From an uncultured Bacillota bacterium (GTDB taxonomy: Bacteria > Bacillota > Clostridia > Peptostreptococcales > Anaerovoracaceae), in contig CABQMM010000098.1 of NCBI GenBank assembly GCA_902465215.1, positions 1-5,680 on the forward strand: a stretch of 5,680 bases of DNA, read 5' to 3'. The position numbers and the translations under genes are program-made. This document shows, in pieces, positions 1 through 5,603 of the stretch. The notes beneath the pieces were generated by a model. It ran no database searches, was not told where the DNA came from, and saw only the letters and a program-made list of their open reading frames with translations. Position 1 is the stretch's first letter, and each line of letters opens with the position of its first letter.

Positions 1-27
1 TACAACGAGTATAATCTTATTATACAT
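1..27 (-). CDS. N-terminus of a gene running off the left edge (partial, possibly a response regulator)
   Basis: Nine codons are visible, reading MYNKIILVV, before the window ends. The ATG at 27-25 has a GGAG (complement of 37-40) nine bases upstream, and an in-frame TGA at 36-34 excludes an earlier start. A good minus-strand promoter at 95-124 would give a leader of about 60 bases, which supports a real gene. Short hydrophobic starts of this kind (ILVV followed by DDE) are typical of two-component response regulators. Regulators of that class are known to control CstA-family transporters in E. coli (BtsSR with btsT). The function is therefore only a guess from nine residues and genomic position. 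Other families could begin the same way. Confidence 0.35.
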
Positions 28-94
28 GCTGCTTCACTCCATTTTCTCCTAATAATTCATAGTTATTGCCATAAATTCAAGCATTTCAAAATCT

Positions 95-124
95 ATTAGA
101 TGTTAAAGCAAGACAGTTTGTCAA
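95..124 (-). promoter_or_regulatory. Sigma-70/SigA-type promoter for the divergent left-edge gene
   Basis: Read on the minus strand, a perfect TTGACA (-35, complement of 119-124) is followed after 18 bases by TCTAAT (-10, complement of 95-100), which matches TATAAT at five of six positions. Transcription would begin near position 88 and run leftward to the ATG at 27. The site lies between the cstA promoter and the left-edge gene, so the two genes are divergently transcribed. Confidence 0.45.
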
Positions 125-162
125 TTACCAGAAAAACGCCACTGCCAATTGCAAAAAAACAC

Positions 163-191
163 AAAAAAACAAGATTTACTCTTGTTTTTTT
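163..191. repeat. Perfect 29-bp inverted repeat overlapping the cstA -35
   Basis: The arm AAAAAAACAAGA (163-174) is the exact reverse complement of 180-191, with a five-base centre TTTAC. The right arm contains the proposed cstA -35 element (182-187) and ends in a run of eight T (185-192). As RNA it would form a weak hairpin with only two G:C pairs and a U-tract, resembling an intrinsic terminator. However, no plus-strand gene lies upstream in the window, and both flanking genes point away from it. A protein-binding operator is therefore at least as likely. A leader terminator would require a further upstream promoter, and I did not find one. Confidence 0.45.
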
Positions 192-209
192 TGTCGAAAA
201 TACTATAAT
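182..209 (+). promoter_or_regulatory. Probable promoter of the cstA-family operon
   Basis: A perfect TATAAT lies at 204-209, with TTGTTT at 182-187 as the best -35 and a 16-base spacer. The -35 matches consensus at only three of six positions, as would suit a promoter needing an activator. Transcription would start near 216, giving a leader of about 50 bases before the ATG at 265. The leader holds a small GCATT-CATT-AATGC dyad at 227-240 and a strong Shine-Dalgarno sequence AGGAGGTG at 252-259. Confidence 0.5.
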
Positions 210-264
210 GAAGGTGAAATTAGAGAGCATTCATTAATGCAGACGGAACATAGGAGGTGTTATT

Positions 265-1704
265 ATGATTAGTTTTATCATTTGCCTGGCGCTCCTGATT
301 GGAGGGTATTTCGTTTATGGTAAAGTGGTTGAGAACACTTTTGCACCGGATGACAGAGAGACACCGGCGGTTCGGATTAATGACGGTGTTGATTATGTAG
401 TAATGCCGAAGTGGAAATTGTTCTTGGTACAACTGCTGAATATTGCAGGACTTGGTCCTATTTTCGGAGCACTACAAGGTGCATTGTGGGGACCGATTGT
501 ATTCCTTTGGATTACCTTTGGCACCATTTTCGCAGGTGGTGTGCACGACTACTTCTCAGGTATGCTTTCTGAAAGAAACGAAGGTGCATCCATTCCCGAA
601 GTATGCGGCATTTATCTCGGAAATACAATGAAGAATGTTATGCGTGTATTCAGCGTGGTGCTTCTTGTAATGGTAGGTACGGTATTTGCGGTAGGTCCTG
701 CGGGTCTGATTGTTACCTTGCTTGGCAACAGCGGCGTGACAGGGGCTATGGCGAATGCGGAAGTATGGCTGTGGATTATCCTTGCATACTACTTTGTTGC
801 AACATTCCTTTCCATTGACAAGATCATCGGGCGTATTTATCCGCTCTTCGGTATCTGCCTGATTGTTATGGCACTTGGAGTTATCTTTGGTATCTTTACA
901 AATGCCGATTACACAATTCCGGAGATTTGGAGCAACTTTACCAATATGCATCCGGACGGCAGACCGGTTTGGAGTTTTATGTTCATCACTGTTGCCTGCG
1001 GAGCAATTTCAGGATTCCATTCGACGCAGTCACCACTGATGGCACGCTGTATGAAATCTGAAAAACAGGGACATTTCGTATTCTACGGCGCTATGGTCGC
1101 AGAGGGCGTAATTGCACTGATTTGGGCAGCGGCAGGATGTTCAATCTATAAAGTAACAGGAGGCCTCAGCACAGGTCTGAGTGAGATTTTGGCAAACGGA
1201 CAGTCCGCGGCTATCTATGATGTATGCATTAAGACGATGGGCGGCGTCGGCGTTGCTCTTGCGATGATTGGAGTTATCGTATGTCCAATCACTTCCGGCG
1301 ATACCGCATTCCGCAGCGCGCGTCTGACCCTAGCAGACTGGTTTGGCATTAATCAGAATGACATGAAGAAGAGACTTATGCTGTGCGTACCGCTTTTGGC
1401 AGTTGGCGCATTTGTCGGACACTTGGATTATGCAGTCGTATGGAGATACTTCAGCTGGACAAACCAGACATTAGCGATGATCGTTCTGTGGACGGCAAGT
1501 ATGTATTTGTTCCGTGAAAAGAAGAATTACTGGATTACAGCGGTACCTGCAACCTTTATGAGTGCCGTTTCCATGACCTATTTCTTCTGCGCAGACGAAT
1601 GCCTTGGTCTTTCCACGACAATTGCTTATCCGGTTGGAATTATCCTCGCGGCAGTATTCCTTGGAATCTTTCTTCACGCAACGAGAAAGCCTATGAAAGC
1701 ATAG
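265..1704 (+). CDS. cstA: CstA-family transporter (short form), probable peptide or pyruvate carrier
   Basis: This is an integral membrane protein of the carbon starvation CstA family. E. coli CstA is linked to peptide uptake and BtsT to pyruvate/H+ symport, so the substrate here is open. About 13 hydrophobic segments span the 479 residues. Family landmarks are visible: TPAVRINDGVDYV (33-45), NIAGLGPIFGAL (59-70), FAGGVHDYFSG (89-99), SGFHSTQSPLMARC (249-262), ITSGDTAFRSARLTLADW (342-359) and FSWTNQTLAM (396-405). At 479 aa it is the compact clostridial type, far shorter than the roughly 700-aa E. coli proteins; the ORF is intact and not truncated. The start is fixed by AGGAGGTG five bases upstream. 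A membrane protein of unknown function follows 48 bases downstream with no terminator, suggesting an operon. The family assignment is firm; calling it cstA rather than btsT-like is by convention. Confidence 0.9.
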   Translation: MISFIICLALLIGGYFVYGKVVENTFAPDDRETPAVRINDGVDYVVMPKWKLFLVQLLNIAGLGPIFGALQGALWGPIVFLWITFGTIFAGGVHDYFSGMLSERNEGASIPEVCGIYLGNTMKNVMRVFSVVLLVMVGTVFAVGPAGLIVTLLGNSGVTGAMANAEVWLWIILAYYFVATFLSIDKIIGRIYPLFGICLIVMALGVIFGIFTNADYTIPEIWSNFTNMHPDGRPVWSFMFITVACGAISGFHSTQSPLMARCMKSEKQGHFVFYGAMVAEGVIALIWAAAGCSIYKVTGGLSTGLSEILANGQSAAIYDVCIKTMGGVGVALAMIGVIVCPITSGDTAFRSARLTLADWFGINQNDMKKRLMLCVPLLAVGAFVGHLDYAVVWRYFSWTNQTLAMIVLWTASMYLFREKKNYWITAVPATFMSAVSMTYFFCADECLGLSTTIAYPVGIILAAVFLGIFLHATRKPMKA

Positions 1705-1752
1705 AAGAAAACGAGAGTTATCGTATACAGACAGAAATGAGAGGGTGATAGG

Positions 1753-2757
1753 ATGAAACCACAAAGACTGGGCAGTGTATCCATCCCTGATGAAGAACTG
1801 ATAAAAGATAAAAAAGAAGCAAAGAAAATCGGGCCTTGCGGAATTGGCAGGAAAGCAGTTTATTTAAACAGCTTTTATATCGACAGAAGGTATTACATAC
1901 CGATTGACTCTGTAAAAAGAGTATTTAAGAGAATTGCCATGAGCAAAGGAGGCTTCACCGGAAAAGGTGCGTTTGCTACATTATCCTATCTTGTGGTGGT
2001 GTACGAAAACGGAAAGGAAAAGCAGTGCAATTTTAAGCATGAGGACGATGTAGACAGATTCCTTGCGTATATCGAGGAGGAATTCCCGGATATACCGGTG
2101 CACAGCCTGGAAGCGGAAAGAAAGCTGGCAGAGAAAGAAAGATGGCTGGCGGAGAAGCGGAAGGAGAAAGATGTGCCCGAGGAGGCCAAAGCATATCTTC
2201 TGCAGCTTGAGCAAGCAGAAGAGTATCTGAAGAAAAAATCCGACTATTACATGGATTTAAGCCAGTCAGCAAAGAAAAAGCGTGTATACGATCGAAGCAA
2301 TCCGGCATATAAGTGGGTTGCGCTTGCAATCGTGGTTATGGGTGCAGGTGCATTTGCTTATGGAATTTATGCACTGGTGACACATGCAGGCTTCGGAATG
2401 TATTTCCTGTTATTCGGCCTTGCAGCCGTTTTCCTGTTTGCCGGAGCCAATGTTCTTCCGACTTCCAAGAACAATAGGAGGTATATCGAAGAACAGCTTG
2501 CAAAATCCATCCGTCAGATGGAAGAATACATCAGAGAGTATCCGGATTTTCCGGTACCGGCGCATTATGCACACCCGATTGTGCTCAAAAGAATGCAGGA
2601 CATTTTGAAAGAAGGGCGTGCGAAAACCATTCCGGAGGCACTTAAGATTCTCAAAAGAGATTTAAAAGCTCTAAATTCCGATGTCGTTGTTGAGCAGGAA
2701 GAATACGATGAAATCGTAGCAATTAAACCGATGTTTTTGGTAATGGATTACAAGTAA
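1753..2757 (+). CDS. Conserved-looking hypothetical protein with coiled coil and two membrane segments
   Basis: I do not recognise this 334-aa protein and assign no function. Four parts can be seen. Residues 25-115 alternate hydrophobic and polar residues, with GRKAVYLNSFYIDRRYYIP at 32-50, and probably form a compact beta-rich domain; a PH-like fold is a guess. Residues 118-180 are rich in K, E, A and L and look like a charged helix or coiled coil. Two hydrophobic segments lie at about 187-209 and 214-235, joined by a very short turn, so both soluble ends should lie on the same, probably cytoplasmic, side. Residues 240-334 are a soluble mostly helical tail with EYPDFPVPAHYAHPIVLKRM (261-280). 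There is no signal peptide. The start is supported by GAGGGTG at 1741-1747, five bases before the ATG. It lies 48 bases after the cstA-family gene and ends just before a terminator, so co-transcription is likely. Base composition resembles its neighbours. Confidence 0.8.
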   Translation: MKPQRLGSVSIPDEELIKDKKEAKKIGPCGIGRKAVYLNSFYIDRRYYIPIDSVKRVFKRIAMSKGGFTGKGAFATLSYLVVVYENGKEKQCNFKHEDDVDRFLAYIEEEFPDIPVHSLEAERKLAEKERWLAEKRKEKDVPEEAKAYLLQLEQAEEYLKKKSDYYMDLSQSAKKKRVYDRSNPAYKWVALAIVVMGAGAFAYGIYALVTHAGFGMYFLLFGLAAVFLFAGANVLPTSKNNRRYIEEQLAKSIRQMEEYIREYPDFPVPAHYAHPIVLKRMQDILKEGRAKTIPEALKILKRDLKALNSDVVVEQEEYDEIVAIKPMFLVMDYK

Positions 2758-2772
2758 GATTGAAGTCAATAT

Positions 2773-2838
2773 AGCAAAACGGTCAGAATGCTTGATTCCC
2801 GTGAAAGGGAAGGTGCGATTCCGGCCGTTTTGCTTTTT
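2773..2838 (+). terminator. Rho-independent terminator of the cstA-family operon
   Basis: AGCAAAACGG (2773-2782) pairs perfectly with CCGTTTTGCT (2825-2834), followed by a T-run (five Ts at 2834-2838). Pairing continues inward, imperfectly: GAAT (2786-2789) with ATTC (2818-2821), and an inner hairpin TTCCC (2796-2800) with GGGAA (2807-2811) around a GTGAAA loop. It begins 15 bases after the stop of the hypothetical gene and sits in the convergent gap before recN. On the minus strand the same stem is followed by ATATTG rather than a T-run, so it is a weaker candidate as recN terminator. Confidence 0.8.
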
Positions 2839-2859
2839 ATGGCTAAATTTTGATACTTT

Positions 2860-4476
2860 TTACGAATTTTCAATCAATTCCCGTGCACTTGCAAGCGTAG
2901 TATCCGTGATGGTTGCGCCGCCGAGCAGACGGGCAATTTCCGAAACTTTTTCTTCTTCGCCTAATTTTTGGATAGAAGTAAAGGTCTGTTCCCCTCGGGT
3001 TTCTTTAAAAATACGGTAGCTGCTGTCCGCGCATGCAGCTATCTGCGGCAGATGCGTAATGCAGATGACCTGATGATGGCGGGCAATCTCCTTCAGTTTC
3101 CGACCGACAATGCTGGCGGTAATTCCGCTGATTCCGGCATCAATTTCATCAAAAATCAAAGTCGGAATTCCATCGCAGGAACTGATAATATTTTTAAATG
3201 CGAGCATAATGCGTGACATTTCGCCGCCCGAAGCGGTTTTCGCAAGTGGCTTCAGCGGCTCGCCGCGGTTTGTGGAAATCAGAATTTCAACACTATCCAT
3301 GCCGTTTTCTGTCGGAGCAGAAAGAGGAGAGACCACAATTTCAAGACGGGCATCCGCAAAATTCAAGTCAACGAGTTCCGCAGTAATTTTCGCTTCAAGC
3401 TCGGAAGCTGTTTGCTTGCGGATTTCGGTAAGTCTGCTGCAAGCCGCAAGAAATTCTTTTTTCATCGCTGCAAGCTCGGCTTCCAGTTTTCGCTTTTCAT
3501 CATCAAAATTTTCTATAATATCCAGCTGAGAGGCGATATTCTCTTTATATTCCAAAATTTCCTCAATCGAGGAACCATATTTCTTTTTTAAAGAGTCGAT
3601 GAGATTCAGGCGGGTAATCGCCGCATCCATTTCAGAAGGCGAGAAATTGACGGATTCACGGATACTTCTCAAGTCTGCCGCCAAATCCTGCAAACGATAG
3701 TAAATATCGCTGAATTCCTGTGAGGCTGTGTTCAGTTCCTCCGAGCAGGCAGCAATCTCTTCCAGTGCGCGCATACACGCACCCATTCCGTCCATGACAG
3801 AAGGGGTTTCATCCTGAAGAAGGGAATAAGTCTTTTCTATATTTTCAAAAATCTTTTCGCTGTTCTGAAGAAAAAAGATACGCTGTGACAGTTCGCTGTC
3901 CTCACCGGGTCTGAGCGCTGCATTTTCAATTTCTGAAACTTCAAAACGATAGAAATCTTTTTTTCGCGCATTTTCATTTTCCAACGAAAGCAGGGATGCA
4001 AGTCTGCGGCGCAAATCCTGATATTTATGGAAAAGTTCTCCGACTTCAGCCTTTGCGGAAGAAGATTCGGAACTTTTATACATGTCTAAAAGTGTGATGT
4101 GATATTCGGGATTCAGCAGGGACTGGTTGTCGTACTGTCCGTGAATGTCGGCGAGTCTGCGCGAGACCGAATTCAGCTGTGCCAGCGTGACAATTTCTCC
4201 ATTGAGTTTGCAGAGATTTTTTCCGGAAGCGGAAACCTCACGGGTAATGACGATTTCTTCCCCATCCAAAGTACCCAAAAGCTGTACAACGGCTTTATCG
4301 GTGCCGCTTCGAATCGCAGAAGTATCCGCGCGGCTGCCAAGGGCAAGGCTGACTGCTTCAACCGCAATCGACTTGCCGCTTCCCGTTTCACCGGTTATGA
4401 TATTCAGACCGTTTTCAAACTCGACATCTGTATTTTCAATAATCGCAAAATTTTTAATGCTGATATGCGTAATCAT
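2860..4476 (-). CDS. recN: DNA repair protein RecN (SMC-like ATPase)
   Basis: RecN is a cytoplasmic SMC-related ATPase acting early in double-strand break repair with RecA. The 538 residues show the full architecture. The N-terminal half of the ATPase head has the Walker A motif GETGSGKS (29-36) and the conserved region DIHGQYDNQSLL (110-121). A long helical coiled-coil arm spans roughly 135-370, with the family motif RLNLIDSLKKKYG (289-301). The C-terminal half head has signature SGGEMSR (416-422), Walker B TLIFDEID (439-446) and switch histidine H475 in ITHLPQIA. The length is slightly below the usual 550-575, with no key motif missing. The ATG overlaps the argR stop as ATGA (4476-4473), and no strong Shine-Dalgarno sequence precedes it, so translation is probably coupled to argR. 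The argR-recN pairing is common in Firmicutes. Confidence 0.96.
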   Translation of the reverse strand: MITHISIKNFAIIENTDVEFENGLNIITGETGSGKSIAVEAVSLALGSRADTSAIRSGTDKAVVQLLGTLDGEEIVITREVSASGKNLCKLNGEIVTLAQLNSVSRRLADIHGQYDNQSLLNPEYHITLLDMYKSSESSSAKAEVGELFHKYQDLRRRLASLLSLENENARKKDFYRFEVSEIENAALRPGEDSELSQRIFFLQNSEKIFENIEKTYSLLQDETPSVMDGMGACMRALEEIAACSEELNTASQEFSDIYYRLQDLAADLRSIRESVNFSPSEMDAAITRLNLIDSLKKKYGSSIEEILEYKENIASQLDIIENFDDEKRKLEAELAAMKKEFLAACSRLTEIRKQTASELEAKITAELVDLNFADARLEIVVSPLSAPTENGMDSVEILISTNRGEPLKPLAKTASGGEMSRIMLAFKNIISSCDGIPTLIFDEIDAGISGITASIVGRKLKEIARHHQVICITHLPQIAACADSSYRIFKETRGEQTFTSIQKLGEEEKVSEIARLLGGATITDTTLASARELIENS

Positions 4477-4940
4477 TCCGTCTTAGCCCCCAAGTGAAGC
4501 ATATTCTCGAAATCCTCCAGAATTTTCGGCACATTGTCAGGAGAATCCGCAATGAGAAGGAGCGTATTGTCTCCGGCAAGGGAACCGATGATATGTTCAA
4601 AATTCGAGGTATCAATCGCTTCGCCTGCAGCATTTGCGCATCCTGAGAGGGTTTTTACGACTACAATATTGCCTGACGCATTGACCGATGTAATGGTTTC
4701 TCTGAAAATTTTGACAAAACGTTCGGACACAGGCAAATCCTGAGATTTATGAACCGTATATTTATATTTGCCTGAAGATGTCAGGGTTTTCACGAGTTGC
4801 AGCTCTTTTATATCCCTGGAAATCGTGGCCTGGGTAACCTCATATCCACATTCTCTGAGCATTGTCACCAGTTTTTCCTGTGTATCAATCTCATAGTTGT
4901 TTATAAGTTCAATAATTTTATTTTGTCGTGAATAACGCAT
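4473..4940 (-). CDS. argR: Arginine repressor ArgR/AhrC
   Basis: This is an arginine-responsive transcription factor that forms hexamers and represses arginine biosynthesis or activates catabolism. With the start at 4940 the protein has 155 residues, close to B. subtilis AhrC and E. coli ArgR. The N-terminal winged helix-turn-helix (about 1-65) contains the recognition motif TQATISRDIKEL (36-47). The C-terminal oligomerisation and arginine-binding domain (about 75-150) contains LSGCANAAGEAID (98-110) and GSLAGDNTLLLI (119-130). The usual GDD of the arginine-binding loop is GDN here. An in-frame ATG at 4955 would add five residues, but it has no Shine-Dalgarno sequence, while GGGGGAGG lies five bases before 4940. 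The gene is first in a two-gene unit with recN and is divergent from ruvC. A palindrome over its -35 suggests autoregulation. Confidence 0.95.
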   Translation of the reverse strand: MRYSRQNKIIELINNYEIDTQEKLVTMLRECGYEVTQATISRDIKELQLVKTLTSSGKYKYTVHKSQDLPVSERFVKIFRETITSVNASGNIVVVKTLSGCANAAGEAIDTSNFEHIIGSLAGDNTLLLIADSPDNVPKILEDFENMLHLGAKTE

Positions 4941-4945
4941 AGCTG

Positions 4946-4953
4946 CCTCCCCC
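4946..4953 (-). promoter_or_regulatory. Shine-Dalgarno site that decides the argR start
   Basis: On the minus strand GGGGGAGG (complement of 4946-4953) lies five bases before the ATG at 4940. It falls inside the reading frame opened by the alternative ATG at 4955, which itself is preceded only by a run of A. The downstream ATG is therefore preferred. Confidence 0.75.
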
Positions 4954-4990
4954 ATTTTTTTCAGTGCGAAAGATACATACTTTTATCTAA

Positions 4991-5019
4991 ATTCTAACAT
5001 ACAAAGCATGAAATTTCAA
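4991..5019 (-). promoter_or_regulatory. Promoter of argR-recN (extended -10)
   Basis: On the minus strand TTGAAA (complement of 5014-5019) and TAGAAT (complement of 4991-4996) are spaced 17 bases apart. Each matches consensus at five of six positions. TGT directly precedes the -10, giving an extended -10. Transcription would begin near 4984, leaving a leader of about 44 bases before the argR ATG at 4940. Confidence 0.7.
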
Positions 5020-5020
5020 T
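5007..5020. promoter_or_regulatory. Possible ArgR operator (ARG-box-like palindrome) at the argR -35
   Basis: CATGAAATTTCAAT contains the perfect palindrome TGAAATTTCA (5009-5018), which covers most of the argR -35 element. It resembles the flanks of known ARG boxes (TGAAT and ATTCA arms), but it is shorter than the usual 18-bp box. It could be a single degenerate site or chance in AT-rich DNA. Autorepression by ArgR would fit the position and is common in the family. Confidence 0.3.
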
Positions 5021-5033
5021 AGAAAAATAGAGG

Positions 5034-5062
5034 TGGACAAACAAATGTTTGCGTGTTATAAT
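5034..5062 (+). promoter_or_regulatory. Promoter of ruvC-ruvA (extended -10)
   Basis: TGGACA (5034-5039, five of six matches to TTGACA) is followed after 17 bases by a perfect TATAAT (5057-5062). TGT at 5054-5056 makes this a full extended -10. Transcription would start near 5069, about 29 bases before the GTG start of ruvC. The -35 lies only 14 bases from the -35 of the divergent argR promoter. Confidence 0.8.
5038..5051. promoter_or_regulatory. Putative LexA/DinR (SOS) box in the ruvC promoter spacer
   Basis: CAAACAAATGTTTG is a dyad with six-base arms (CAAACA and TGTTTG) around AA. It agrees closely with the Gram-positive LexA operator CGAAC-N4-GTTCG, differing by one symmetric G-to-A (C-to-T) change in each arm. 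It lies between the -35 and -10 and overlaps the end of the -35, so bound LexA would block RNA polymerase. ruv genes are established SOS targets in several bacteria, which supports the reading. Confidence 0.7.
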
Positions 5063-5097
5063 TTACGAAGAACAAAGCACGAACAAGGAGATTTTTA

Positions 5098-5601
5098 GTG
5101 AGAATTTTGGGAATCGACCCCGGCTATGCGATTTTGGGCTATGGGGTTTTGGATATGATTGGAAATCGCTTTCAAGTGGTGACATACGGCTCGATTTTGA
5201 CCGACAGCAAGATGGAAATGCCTGAACGCCTCATCGCGCTATATGACGGGCTGACGGAGATTATACAGACCTATAAGCCGGAAGAGGCTTCGATTGAAGA
5301 ATTGTTTTTTAATAACAACGCAAAGACGGCGATCCTGGTCGGTGAGGCAAGAGGCGTTGCCGTTCTTGCCTGCGCGAAACAGGGTCTGAAAATCAGCGAG
5401 TACACGCCGCTGCAGATTAAACAGGCACTTGTCGGATACGGAAGGGCGGATAAGAAGCAGGTGCAGGCGATGGTTAAGGCAATTTTGAATCTGGATGAGG
5501 TACCGAAGCCTGATGATACGGCGGATGCCGTCGCTGCTGCAATCTGCCACGGTCACAGCGGAGGGCATAAGCGGCCGCTTCGGATTAAGGAGGGAATTTA
5601 A
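5098..5601 (+). CDS. ruvC: Crossover junction endodeoxyribonuclease RuvC
   Basis: RuvC is the Holliday-junction resolvase that makes symmetric cuts in the junction held by RuvAB, at the end of recombinational repair. The 167-aa protein has the usual length. The four acidic metal-binding residues are all placed as expected: D7 in [14 protein letters not shown]67 in SIEELFF, and D140 and D143 in [35 protein letters not shown] (103-122) is the conserved DNA-contact region. The start is GTG at 5098, with AAGGAG (5085-5090) seven bases upstream; the protein begins exactly at the catalytic MRILGIDPG motif, so no earlier start is needed. It is the first gene of a ruvC-ruvA unit transcribed from the promoter at 5034-5062, under a likely LexA box, and is divergent from argR-recN. 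Confidence 0.97.
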   Translation: MRILGIDPGYAILGYGVLDMIGNRFQVVTYGSILTDSKMEMPERLIALYDGLTEIIQTYKPEEASIEELFFNNNAKTAILVGEARGVAVLACAKQGLKISEYTPLQIKQALVGYGRADKKQVQAMVKAILNLDEVPKPDDTADAVAAAICHGHSGGHKRPLRIKEGI

Positions 5602-5603
5602 GG

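Noticed and set aside
191..209. TTGTCG at 191-196 as -35 for the TATAAT at 204-209
   Set aside because: The spacer would be only seven bases; TTGTTT at 182-187 with 16 bases is the workable choice.
227..240. GCATT-CATT-AATGC dyad in the cstA leader as a riboswitch or RNA switch
   Set aside because: The five-bp stem is short, AT-rich and isolated; the leader of about 50 bases is too small for a known riboswitch class.
556..951. 131-aa minus-strand open frame inside the cstA-family gene
   Set aside because: It is rich in Cys, His and Asn in a way expected from the reverse complement of a membrane protein gene; no promoter or ribosome site is visible.
1705..1752. Terminator or promoter between the cstA-family gene and the hypothetical gene
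   Set aside because: Only a four-bp ACGA/TCGT dyad is present, with no T-run and no convincing -35/-10 pair; read-through is more likely.
3110..3529. 139-aa plus-strand open frame inside recN
   Set aside because: It is antisense to a clear RecN coding frame, with serine-rich low-complexity composition typical of a shadow frame and no domain.
4099..4497. Plus-strand open frames over the recN start and argR end (113-132 aa)
   Set aside because: They lie opposite the Walker A region of RecN and the end of argR and lack a ribosome site or recognisable protein pattern.
4941..4955. In-frame upstream ATG at 4955 as argR start (160 aa)
   Set aside because: It has no Shine-Dalgarno sequence, while a strong one sits inside this extension directly before the ATG at 4940, and the shorter product fits family length.
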